From: Davidsoniella eucalypti | Lineage: Eukaryota; Ascomycota; Sordariomycetes; Microascales; Ceratocystidaceae | Assembly (NCBI GenBank): GCA_004009845.1 | Contig: RMBW01000032.1 | Span: 211,864-275,863, forward strand | Direction: 5' to 3' | DNA length: 64,000 bases | Shown here: piece after piece, positions 9,029 through 19,518 of the stretch | How positions within the stretch are numbered: position 1 is the stretch's first letter | Layout: the number at the start of each line of letters is the position of its first letter | Program-made: the position numbers and the translations under genes | The notes under the pieces: generated by a model | Seen by the model: the letters and a program-made list of their open reading frames with translations, nothing else | Database searches by the model: none | Told to the model about the DNA's origin: nothing

Positions 9029-11671
9029 TGCGGTGATGTTGTGTATGGTGGTGATGGTGAGGTTGGAGGTTTGTAAGGAGAGGAAGAAGAAGAGAAGGAA
9101 GAGAGGGGCCAAAAAGGAAAAAGGAAGGGTGATAAGGGCAAGAAAAAAAATGGGCGGCAGCTACTCAGAAGGAATGAAAAAAAAACTATGGAGTATCGAG
9201 GAGAGAGAAGAAGCTGCGCCGATAACGATAAAGTCTGGGAATCCTGTGCAACAGTAACAGCCTAGAATATTGGCGTCTGGGCTACTAAAGACCACTAAAG
9301 GCCAAAAGGAGCCAGTCAAACTGCGGGTATTATTACAGCTTCCATCGTTCGTTGGCCTGTCCGATGGCCGGAGAACGCACCATAGCTCTTCTTGCCGGAA
9401 GCACGGACAAAAACATCAAGGCAGGCTGGAGATTCTGGCACCGTCTCTACTAATGATATCGGCCGCTCCAGAGGCAAAATATACAGTACGCCGTCCGTTC
9501 TTCTGCTTCGTCTTCTTCTCATCCCATAGAAGCAAGGTCGGTGATTCTATGGTGCTAATACCCCAATGTTCGTTTGGTTTGGATGGCCGGTCCGATCAAT
9601 TCTACATATCATGGCTAAGACGCGAAAGGCCGGGCATTTCTTCCGTCAGTCTTTTTTTCCTACTATAGTATTGACGTGCTGATGGCACATGCATGCCAAG
9701 ATTTTTTTTTTCCGCCGTTTTTTTTCCTATACCGACAAGGATATCCTACATACTTACATGTCTATACAAATATTCTCTTCTTCTATCGTCTTCTTTGCGC
9801 CTCCCACGTTGCCACAGCGCACTGTTAGTTGGTTGGCTGAGCTTTCTCGAATTGCTGTGAAAACTGTACCACAGGATTCTCTCCCTATCCTACTCCGGGC
9901 TCTAAGGGGAGAAGGAGCCAACACGTTTCTTATTCTGCAGAGTCTGGAATATATAGTTGTAGTTCTCCAGTTGTAGTTCTCCAGTTTGACCGGGCGCTTC
10001 AAGCCTATTTAACGATTCCTTCTCGGGGATGTCGTAGCAAAATGGGTCGTCGTTGGAGTTCAAAGTCGCAAGTTGACGTCTTATTGCATATGTAAGCTAG
10101 TCTCATTACGGCAACCATCATATGCAGTGTTTCCTGCCTTTTGTCTTTTGTCTTTTGTGAGACACACGCACGAGGGACCAGTGATGAAGCGGTGGCGTTG
10201 AGTAATCCTCTTTCTTAACGTGGCGCCACCTATCAATCTAGATCCCTAGATCAAGATACATAGCTTCTTCGTTGTTACATGTCTACTATAATCTCATAAA
10301 TCAGAGGCATAGCGACTGCCTTCTGCTTGCTAGCCATGTTTGATGTGCAATTGCAACGGTCGTCCCAGGGTTTAAAGAGTGCTTCCTATCATTGGTTTCA
10401 TAGTGTACAGTTGAGTCCTAGCTTTCGATGTCCCATGTCCAGACAGTTGCTGGAAGCCCTAGATAGTACACTTTAGACTTTTGAAGCTTCGCCTTTGTTT
10501 TCTCTTCTTTCCGGTCTGACAAACAGAAAGAAAAAAAAGAACTTGCCTGGTATTGCATTACATAGTGTATGCACAAGTAGACGGAATACATGTACACACG
10601 GCTCCGATCTTGAGATCTACTACTAGTTATACTAGTGATCACTAGCTGTCTTGTATTCAATCCGACTATCGGGCTTAACCGTAATTTAGTATGTCTTTAG
10701 CATATACAAAATAGGACGCTAACTTGGGGGTTTTTTGCACTACGTCTTTATGTGGGTCACGTGGATCCGACCCTAGTGTATCGTTAGACGTCGAGAAACC
10801 CTAGTAGTCCTCGAAGATCCCCCGTAATAGAGGTCCGAACTTTAAAAAAACCCCAAAAAAAAAAACAAGAAAAACAAGAACAAATTTCGGCATTTAAATC
10901 CACGCCGAGCACATAAACTCGCTTCTAGTTTGCACATACAGACAGCTACGATAAAGCGACCGGACACTGTAAGGGGCATTTTGAGATTTCCTATATCAGA
11001 AATAGAACAAGATTTAGGGTTAATTCACTACGATTTATATGTAGCTCGACTATATTTAACCATTCAGGGTTACTGTCGATCAACCTGCTGATTATCGTCT
11101 AAAAACGCCCCACATGCTAAAAAAGATAAAAAAAGAAGAGATTAAATTTTCAAAAATAACGACAATTAAGATCAAGGTAACCCTCCAATATTTCATGGCC
11201 TGGCGCTTGGTACATTTTTGGTACATTTTTGGAACATTTCTCCAACTGCTGCGTCCTGGCGAAGCTGCGCCAAGCTTTTTGCCGACTTTCTCATGTAAGC
11301 CGACTTTTATTTTTTACCTGATACAGATACATTACACACAAACTAGGTAGAGAGATACATAAGTAGAACAACAACAAGAGGCTTTCTTTCTCACTGGCCA
11401 GGGGTTCTTTTGCCCATTAACGTCTCATGTTGGGAGGATTCGTGTTCTTATGTGCTTCCATGATGATTGCATATATTCATTTCGTTTATCTTGTACTATT
11501 ACTAGACGTAGCAATGACAGCGTCAGCTTGATAGCAAGTCGTAGCCATCGAGCTGCCTGTCTTCTAGATCAACACGATAACCGGATACCTAAGCTGTGAA
11601 GCACGGACGGGCCGGGTCTCCAGGGCGGCAAAGGATCGATCTTGGGCGAGTGGCCAGTCTTTCGTCCTAAT
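9029..11671. other. 2.6 kb intergenic region
   Basis: The left part is promoter and leader of the methyltransferase-like gene: purine-rich on the + strand, hence pyrimidine-rich on the transcribed strand. The rest is AT-rich with short tandem repeats (three TTTTGTC units near 10138-10158), a CACGTG at 10756-10761, and runs of A, C and T near 10725-10865. No frame shows domain resemblance or convincing codon bias. Confidence 0.4.
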
Positions 11672-12490
11672 CTAGTAGTCGAAGGCATCGTGACGTTGCG
11701 AAGAGTTGCTGTAAATAGAAACACAACATAGTTAGAATACGCCCGTACATATTGGTACACGCCTACAGACTTATGAACTTTGGCATGGTTGGCGTTGGTG
11801 ACGCAGTTGCACATTGCAAATGGGATACTACTTACGGGTCGTACTGGTCCTGGCCACCATAGTGTGAGTCGTACATCTGCTCGGCCTGCTGCTTGGCATG
11901 GTGCTTTGCTTTCTCTCTGTCGATGAAGTCTAGGCCCTTGGTTTCGAAGAGCTTATCGACCTCACCGCCGGCAATGCCAGCAATCATCTCCTTGGCAAAG
12001 GCATGACTGACAGGCTGGCCTATAACACAGGTAAAAAGCAGCAAGATGATAAATATGTTAGTTACAAGAATGTACCGTTATTCGTCGTTCCGGCTGAGAT
12101 GCTTGTATTGGTCTCGTCTTCATCTTAACGATCATTGGAAACAGGAGGACCATGGGGTCGTTCATTGGAAACTTGTTGTGTGTGGGAGTATATGATACGT
12201 ACCCTGCTTGCGCTGACGGTCTTCGAAGAGCTTCATAGCCTCAAAGGAGGCAGCGCCAGCGACGAGCTCATGACCCCATGAAGACTCGTGCGGTTCGCCT
12301 TCGTAAACCTGGTCACGCTCAGAACGATCGACTAAAGAAGGTAGAGCACAAGATATATAACGTTAGTTGGCGGGTGCAGCTATGGGATGGCGTATGTTTC
12401 TAAAAGAAATGTTTATGCGGTGTGCCGGCGTGGCAAGGGCGAGTAGCATGTCAAGAGATAGGGTATATTTTGTAACATACATAGACCCAT
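11672..12490 (-). CDS. cipC: CipC-like protein (concanamycin-induced protein C family), four exons
   Basis: Minus-strand exons 12481-12490, 12203-12331, 11836-12019 and 11672-11708, with introns of 149, 183 and 127 nt. Each has a GT donor (GTATGT, GTACGT, GTAAGT) and an AG acceptor, and frame is kept throughout, giving 119 residues. Diagnostic family sequence includes WGHELVAGAASFEAMKLFED, QPVSHAFAKEMIAG and LDFIDREKAKHHAKQQAE. CipC proteins are small, soluble, Asp/Glu/Lys-rich proteins found across filamentous fungi and strongly regulated by growth state; their biochemical role is unknown. The first exon is only 10 nt. The third intron's donor overlaps an in-frame TAA, so leaving it unspliced would end the protein at QYDP, while splicing adds a further 11 residues ending HDAFDY. 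Both ends are plausible. Confidence 0.85.
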
Positions 12491-12660
12491 GATGGCTAGT
12501 GCGATGGATGATATCTATGGCGGGAGTCAAAGACGGCGGATGGCAGGATGTTTAGTTTTAGGAGTGGTTATAGTCTAATGAGTTTTCACGGAGAGAAGTC
12601 TGGTATGGAAGAACAACATAAAAGCCAAGTCAAACCGTATATAGTAGAGACTCTTGCCCT

Positions 12661-12667
12661 ATTTATA
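12661..12667 (-). promoter_or_regulatory. TATA box of the cipC-like gene
   Basis: The minus strand reads TATAAAT about 170 bases upstream of the ATG at 12490. There is no minus-strand ATG from 12491 to about 12615, consistent with a leader of roughly 110-140 nt. Confidence 0.45.
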
Positions 12668-15185
12668 CCTAGAATTGGCTAGAGACGATTACGACCTCCA
12701 GCCACCAGCTGGATTGTTCTACGCTACTAGATTGGTGAGAAATGAGGGGATGTCATGAACTTGCCACGCTATTGGGGCGAGGAGGGAGACCAGTCACATC
12801 ACGGTACACATACGACGCACTCACAATATGTGTATAGAACACGCAGTTTTGGTTCAATATCTCACAGTTTTGTCATACATGCCCATTCATACATGGCGGC
12901 TTGCTCCTTCGAAAGACTTATGCCTGATCTTTTGTGCCCTAGACTGAGCAATGCGACCTAATTGTAAGGCTAAAACAACCATAGCTGCGTAGCTTGAAAA
13001 AAATGCGTGATAAAATGCGTGAAGTAGTCTGACTAGCACCACTAATACTGCTAGTACATAAGACCAAGCTAGCATGCTCATTGGGTCAATGTCTTTAGAA
13101 TTGCAAAACTTGCTTGTCATTGGCCAGGCTAGCGTCATTGGTCGTAACGATGTTTCTCATAATCAAGACCGACATAAAGTGCATGATATTTGAGGACCCC
13201 CTCTCCGATTTTCCAGCTGACACTGGATCGACCACAGCGCCCTGTATTATAACCAGATTAGGCTAGCAAAGTGAAGTCGGAAGAAAGTAAGAACAAAGAG
13301 ACGGGAAGGGGGGAAACGATGGGCGGGCAACTTCTCCGGAAACCGTGATAGAAAATAGTCCGTGACATATCTGAGATTCGATCGATGTGCTGTAAAAAAG
13401 CCTAGTCTTTGTAGTTGGCTTTGCTAGATCTGCTGATTCATGCAAGGCTTGAGACGAGATCCTACAATTTAACAGGGGTTTTTTACTCCATGGTAGCCAG
13501 GGGGAGGGGGGGCTATTCTGTGTCAGAATCAAGAAGGGTGGCTCAAACAAACAATGGAAATAACGACTTTGCTTGTTTTCATGTTCGACAACAAGCACTG
13601 ATCAACTAGAGTACAAGAGACAGCAGGACAACATAAGCTCTGGACCCAGCGCCTAACGTGAAGCAACACCTGGAACGGGGAGTGGAAGCACAGCATTCTG
13701 TTGAAGCACGGTGGTTGTGTAGAGAACCGCAGGCCTCTGAAGCACAGAAGGCCTGTGGAGGTCTGACAGAAGGCCTGTAAAGCAGTGTAGGCTTATAAAA
13801 CGCTGTACAGACCCCGGGAGAGCCTGTGCAGCACGAAGCTATAGCCTCCTGAATTCAAGAAGGTAAATGAAGAAATGAAAGGAAAGGAAGAATGGGACAT
13901 GCTTTGCGGCGTCTAGTATCGAATATGCTTTATGCTTTGTATATCCTTTGTATGTGCAATATGTGTTGTAGGCAGAAAAGTGCGTGATGTTGAGTATGCA
14001 TAGAGTACTCTTTTCCAAGACAATGCCGCGCTAGTCATGGGGGATGCAAAAAGAACTCAAAAGGTCATATACATTTATGTACGTTGTAGGAAGGATGAGC
14101 CAAAAACAGAACAAGTCAGCAAACAGCTGTATTACGGACATTCCGTCGATATAATTATTCACTTATACATAGTAAACAGCTACAGCATACTCGGGCGTGG
14201 CTTAGGGTTTATATGTGTACGCAAATGCATGAAAGTCAGCAAGGGTTACTTGTGGTATGAAGAGCCAAGGTTGTGCAACTACTACACCACCTCGAGGGAG
14301 ATTGCTACACATTTCTTTCCTCAATATACGATATACTTGGGTTATTCATGGGATTTCCAAGCCCTACGCCCAGTAGTATGCTAGTTCTACTGTGTGGGTT
14401 GCTATGAAAACCCTAATTTCATCGGAGCCTCTCCATGTAGCTTTACCGAGAGGCGCCACAAGGAAGGAATAGGCTTCCTGCCTTTTGGGACACTCGCACT
14501 ACAGCTCGGTAGTCACGGTGGCAGCCAATAAGGTTGAGATGGCTAGGCACGCGACCTGCTGCAGGTGCCAAACTTGGACATGCAGGAGCCACTAGCATCG
14601 TGGACGTTGGACGAAGACCAGCACCAATGTAAGCCAAGCAGACAGACGAAGACTAGCGATGAAGATACATGTGAGTTTCTGACGGGACATGGACAAGAAA
14701 CAGCAAGGGCCTGTATTGTCTGGAGCATTGTAGACCTTCGAAAGGAAAGAAAAAAAACAAAAAAAAACAAAGGACACAGAAAGGCTGCCGGTATGTCTCC
14801 AAGGGCCTCAGCAATGCCTGGTGTCGATCTCACAAAAGCCAAAGCCAAAGCGGAAGCCAGAGACAGGCCGAAAACAACAGAGAGAGCTGAGGCTAAAGCT
14901 TGAACAGGCTCATCTCAGTGTTGCTAAAACCGGCCCCCCCCATCCATCCCACCGTCTATATTGACCTGGCCAGGCTATTAATATCGCTGACTCTCAAGGG
15001 CCTGCGGGGGTGGGCTCTCCCGTGCGTTTTTTTCTTGCTTTTTTTGGCACCTCGCCTTGACCACCTGGCAGCGATGCGTCCATTTCTAGTTTCGCCAGTG
15101 AAGCAGCAAAGCAGTGCGTCGAGCACCAGCCAAAGTCCAGGTCAGGCGGGCATGACCTGGGACGGCTTTCGCGACCCGCGACGCT
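12668..15185. other. Intergenic region between cipC and syg1
   Basis: About 2.5 kb with no convincing gene. A 115-codon ATG frame at 14037-14384 and several shorter frames at 14.5-14.9 kb have no recognisable domain and no codon bias. A cluster of short repeats lies at 13660-13850. The right end is the promoter of syg1. Confidence 0.4.
13660..13850. repeat. Cluster of short dispersed repeats
   Basis: GAAGCA occurs four times between about 13661 and 13745. AGGCCT occurs three times nearby (twice as AGAAGGCCTGT), with related GCCTGTGCAGCACGAAGC at the right end. Spacing is irregular, so this looks like a degenerate local array, not a microsatellite. Confidence 0.35.
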
Positions 15186-15191
15186 TATATA
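15186..15191 (+). promoter_or_regulatory. TATA box of syg1
   Basis: TATATA sits about 160 bp before the syg1 ATG and is followed by a pyrimidine-rich tract at 15221-15245. No + strand ATG occurs between 15155 and 15349, fitting a leader of about 110-130 nt. Confidence 0.45.
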
Positions 15192-15349
15192 CTGGCTCGA
15201 CCGCCCCGTCCAGTCCTGTCTTCTTCTTTCCTCTCCACCCTCCAACCTGCCAATCGCAGCCCATTGTCCTTCTTTCGTTCTTCACAGCTCTGACCCTAAG
15301 ATACTCCGCGCTTCTTCCGTTATCTTGCGCTTCTTCCGGTTACGACACA

Positions 15350-18300
15350 ATGAAGTTCGCTAAAGACTTCGAACAGAATCTGGTGCCTGGTACGTTGCCC
15401 TCGCTGTCCTCATCACCATCTCTTTCCGCTGCTCTCCGTCGACTTGCTGGCTTTCAGTTGTCGGTTGTTGCTGAGCCGGCCCTACCCCCCCTGCACTGTC
15501 CTGCGGCCCTGCTTTAGCGAGCACAGTGACACACTGCTTATTTTCTCCACTGCAACCCTGGATAAGCAGTTGCTTCGCTGCCACGTGCCGACAGAGCACA
15601 GCCCTCCGAGCCCAAACAGTTCTTACTAACATCTCTTCTTCTCTAGAGTGGCGTGCCAAGTACCTTGACTACAAGACCGGCAAGAAGCTCGTCAAGAGCC
15701 TCAGCCGCGTCATTGCCCGTGCGAACCCCTCGGGAAGCACCAACCTCATCGTCAACAGCCCCGTAGTCAACACTGGCCACCACCAGGATGCCACACGCCA
15801 GACTCCCAGATGGCAGTCCTTCGACATCTCACCAGCCAACCCCCGCAGCCGCTACCACGGCGCCGAGGAAGGCGATGTCGATCCACTATCCCACTATCGC
15901 CGTCCCTCGCAAGGACTCCGGTCTCCTACGATTGGCAGATCTCCCGCCAACGGCATCAGATCACCGACCCGCCCCGCAGCCGTCGACCTCGCCGGTCCCG
16001 GCCGCCACGAGCGGTCAAGTTTTGCCCACGCCGCTGAACACACACAGTACGGAAGCTGTGTGCCACCAACAAATCACTATGGCTCCCCGATCTCGCCTGT
16101 CTCCGCCGGCGGCGCCCCCGTGGCCCGCCAGCAGACGTTTGAGCTTCCCGAGCCCGCCTTAGCTGGCGGTGACGCGGCCCACGCGGTCCAGATGCCCCAG
16201 GTTGCTAGAAAAGCCCCCAAGAAGTGCCTCGTCAAGCGCAGCAAAGGAGCCTCTCCAGCATCCCAACCCGAGCCCCTGAAGATTGACATTCCCACCCGAT
16301 CTTCCACCGGCTCCATCTCCCCCACGTCTCCCAACCCGAACATTCTGCGCCGGTTTGTGTCCAACGTTATGAACAAGGACACGCCCCAAATGACCGGCAT
16401 GAACGCGGTCCACGAGCGCCAACAGATCTTCTTCAAGTTCATGGAGGACGAACTGACCAAGGTCGACACCTTTTACACCGAAAAGGAGGAACACGCGCGC
16501 CAGCGCCTCGAACTCCTCCGTGCCCAGCTCCACGAGATGCGCAACCGCCGTCTCGAGGAGATGGCCGAGCAGAAGCGCCAGAAGAGCATCGCCTCCCACG
16601 CCGGCTCATCCAGCTCCGATGACGGCGCGGCGCCCTACAGACCCGCCGCCGGCGCCAACCAGGCCGCCAACCTGAACAACAACAGCGGCAGGAACTGGCG
16701 CGAGCCCCTCAAGAACATCGGCCCCTTCCACAAGCCCGGCCCCAACTCCCGCGCCCTCCTCACCATGAAGGACTCCCCCCATGTCGCCAAGAACTCCCGC
16801 GACGCCCAGCGCGACTACGTCCGCCAAGAGAACGACGTCGACGTGCCCTACCGCACCGCCAAGCGCAAGCTCAAGGTTGCCCTGCGCGAGTTCTACAGAG
16901 GCCTCGAGCTGCTCAAGTCCTTTGCCCTGCTCAACCGCACCGCCTTCCGCAAGCTCAACAAGAAGTACGACAAGTGTGTCAACACCCGCACGCAGCTCCA
17001 CTTCATCAACGAAAAGGTCAACAACGCGTGGTTCGTCCAGAGCACCGTGCTGGAGAGCTACATCGCCGATGTCGAGGATCTGTATGCCCGCTACTTCGAG
17101 ACCGGCCACCACAAGGTCGCCGTCAACAAGCTGCGCTGCGGCGGCAAGGAGGACCCCGACTACTCCCGGAACGGGTTCTACAACGGCCTGCTGATCGGCC
17201 TGGCCCTGGTCTTCGGCATCCAGGGGCTGGTGTACGGGCTAAAGCTCCAGAAGAGCGCCGACCCTACCATCAAGTCGCACACCACCTATCTGCTGCAGAT
17301 CTATGCCGGCTTCTTCCTGCTGCTCCTCATGTTCTCGCTCTTCTGCATCAACTGCTGGATCTGGACCAAGAACAAGGTCAACTACAAGTTCATCTTCGAA
17401 ATGGACCAGCGCAACGAGCTGGATTGGCGCCAGCTGGCGGGCTTCCCCAGCGTCATGGGCTTCCTTCTCGGCTTCTTCATGTGGCTCAACTTTATGCAGT
17501 ACGGCGCCATGAAGATGTACCTCTACTACCCCGTCATCCTCATCGGCATCTCTGTCCTGATCATCTTCTTCCCGGGCCCCTTCTTCCAGGGATCTGCCCG
17601 CAAGTGGTTCATCCAGACCCACGTCCACCTCATCTGCGCTCCCTTCTACCCGGTGCACATTCCCGACTACCTGCTGGGCGACATCTACTGCTCGCTGACC
17701 TACTCGCTGTCCAACTCGGCCATGTTCTTCTGCCTGTACGAGCGCAAGTGGAACTCGCCGGCCCAGTGCGGCCCGTACTACTCGCACATTGTCGGTTTCC
17801 TGACTGCCCTGCCCGCCATCTGGCGCTTCCTGCAGTGCTTCCGCCGCTTCTACGACACGCGCAACTGGTTCCCCCACCTGGTCAACTGCGGCAAGTACGC
17901 CATGGCTATCATGGCTGCCATGTCTCTGTCGCTGTACCGCATCAACCGCACCGAGAGCAGCTTCATCATGTTTGTCGTCTTTGCCTGCACCAGCGCCGTC
18001 TACGCCGCCCTTTGGGATCTGTTCATGGACTTCTCGTTCCTGCAGCCCGGCGCCAAGAAGTTTATGCTGCGCGACATCACCGCCTTCAAGTGGAAGTGGG
18101 TGTACTACATTGCCATGTTCATCGACCCTCTCCTGCGCTTTGCCTGGATCTTCTACGTTGTCTTCCGCCACAACCGAACCCACACGGTCCTGATCACCTT
18201 CATGATCGCCCTGGGCGAGGTGCTGCGCCGTGGCATGTGGATCATGTTCCGTGTCGAGAACGAGCACTGCTCCAACATGGCCCAGTACAAGGCCTCGCGC

Positions 18301-18897
18301 GACGTGCCTCTGCCCTACGACCTGCAGATCAAGGATGACGACAACGAGAACGCCGAGCCTACGCCCGCTCTGATTGCCCCTCCCCTGGTGACTCCCGAGC
18401 TCCAGCTCTGCGCCGGCTCGCCTTCGTCTCTGGCTGCTGTCATGTCTCCCTTCCTGAACCACGGCCGCCGCCCTTCCGGCCGCCCCTCGCCTGCCGCCGC
18501 CGCCTACGCCTCTGGCCACCAGACCGCCGGCAACACCCCCGGCAACTTCAACCACGGCATGGACGTGGAGTCCGGCATCGGCGGCAGCGGAGTTCGCCAG
18601 CGCCGCAGATCTGCTGCTATCGGCATGTCCATCTCGCGTATCCTGGCCGAGGCTCACCGCCAAGACTTCGAGAAGAGACGACCCAGCCCCAAGGAACCAG
18701 AGGCCGATGCCTCCCAGCGCAGACGGGCCGCGTTGGCCAGCGATGATGACGACGACGATGATGAGGACGACGACGACGACAACGACATCCTGGACAAGGA
18801 CGAGGAGTTGCTGTCTGACGAGCTTCTGTCTGCTGAGCGCGAGGAGGAGGATCGGAGGACACGCACAGCGAGAATGCTAAAGAAGCATAATAATTAA
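15350..18897 (+). CDS. syg1: Syg1/XPR1-type SPX-EXS domain phosphate exporter
   Basis: Two exons, 15350-15389 and 15647-18897. A 257 nt intron (GTACGT donor, CTAAC near 15625, CTCTAG acceptor) joins KFAKDFEQNLVP to EWRAKYLDYKTGKKLVK. The product is 1096 residues. The SPX domain, which senses inositol pyrophosphates, is in three blocks: residues 1-40, a helix from about 256 (HERQQIFFKFMEDELTKVD), and the Lys-rich block about 418-456 (KRKLKVALREFYRGLELLK). A roughly 200-residue Ser/Pro-rich insert separates the first two blocks. Membrane helices begin near 521 (GLLIGLALVFGIQG). The EXS domain runs to about 908 with YYSHIVGFLTALPAIWRFLQC and FPHLVNCGKYA. The tail is disordered and ends in a long Asp/Glu run (about 1047-1065). 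XPR1-type proteins export phosphate. Codon use is strongly C-ending, which explains the long antisense frames within it. Confidence 0.93.
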
Positions 18898-19518
18898 TTT
18901 GGTTGTCCTTTTCTTGTTTGTTTACTCGGGCGTATTTAGAGGGCGGTTTTGCATTTTTCATTTTTTCTATCACGATCATTAGCTATTGCCTTTTTTCTTT
19001 GTTTCACACAATCTTGATCTCTAGATTAGCATTCAGAATTTGATCCCCCCCCCCTTCCATTCATTTATTACTTACATTTCCCCTCCTTCCCTTGTTCTTT
19101 CACATCACTCTTTGTTTAGTTATTTCCTTTTTTCATTATTGCATTGTTTGTTTTTATAAACTCTTCCCAACAAATCCCTAAATATCAGTAATGGATACAA
19201 CGCAGCTACATTCTTTTTGGTTTACTAGCGCTTATACTTTCTTGCTCCCGTTTCTCTTCTACAACTATACTGTTCATGGTGACTCAATAATAGGCTTTCT
19301 CTTCTGTTCGTCTGCTACACTGATCCTTGGTACGGGACGCACGCTCTTTTCGTATTCATTTTTTTCTGGGTATTTATTCATAACACAGGTCATTTCTCAG
19401 CTACTCATATGTTGGTATGGAACATGGCTACCATTCACATTTCCCTTGATATATGACTCCATCTAAATCCATTGGAAAACAGGAACAAAAACTACCAATA
19501 TATCATGCCATGGCATAT
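18898..19518. other. Convergent 3' intergenic region
   Basis: T-rich spacer between syg1 and the M18 aminopeptidase. A 91-codon hydrophobic frame at 19191-19466 is most likely a by-product of the T-rich composition. A C9 run lies near 19045. Confidence 0.4.

Noticed and set aside
14037..14384. 115-codon ATG frame in the cipC-syg1 spacer
   Set aside because: No domain, neutral codon use and no leader or promoter features. The length is within chance for this composition.
16974..18338. 454-codon + strand frame overlapping syg1 in another phase
   Set aside because: Same cause: GC-rich third positions suppress stops. Its His/Pro/Arg/Leu-rich composition is typical of a shifted frame.
17239..18663. 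474-codon antisense frame within syg1
   Set aside because: It lies opposite the EXS and tail coding region and is explained by the strongly C-ending codon bias of syg1. Its translation (Val/Asp/Gly/Gln-rich) has no domain resemblance.
19191..19466. 91-codon hydrophobic frame with a real ATG between syg1 and the M18 gene
   Set aside because: It sits in a T-rich convergent 3' region, where T-rich codons automatically give Phe/Leu/Ser-rich translations. There is no promoter or codon bias.
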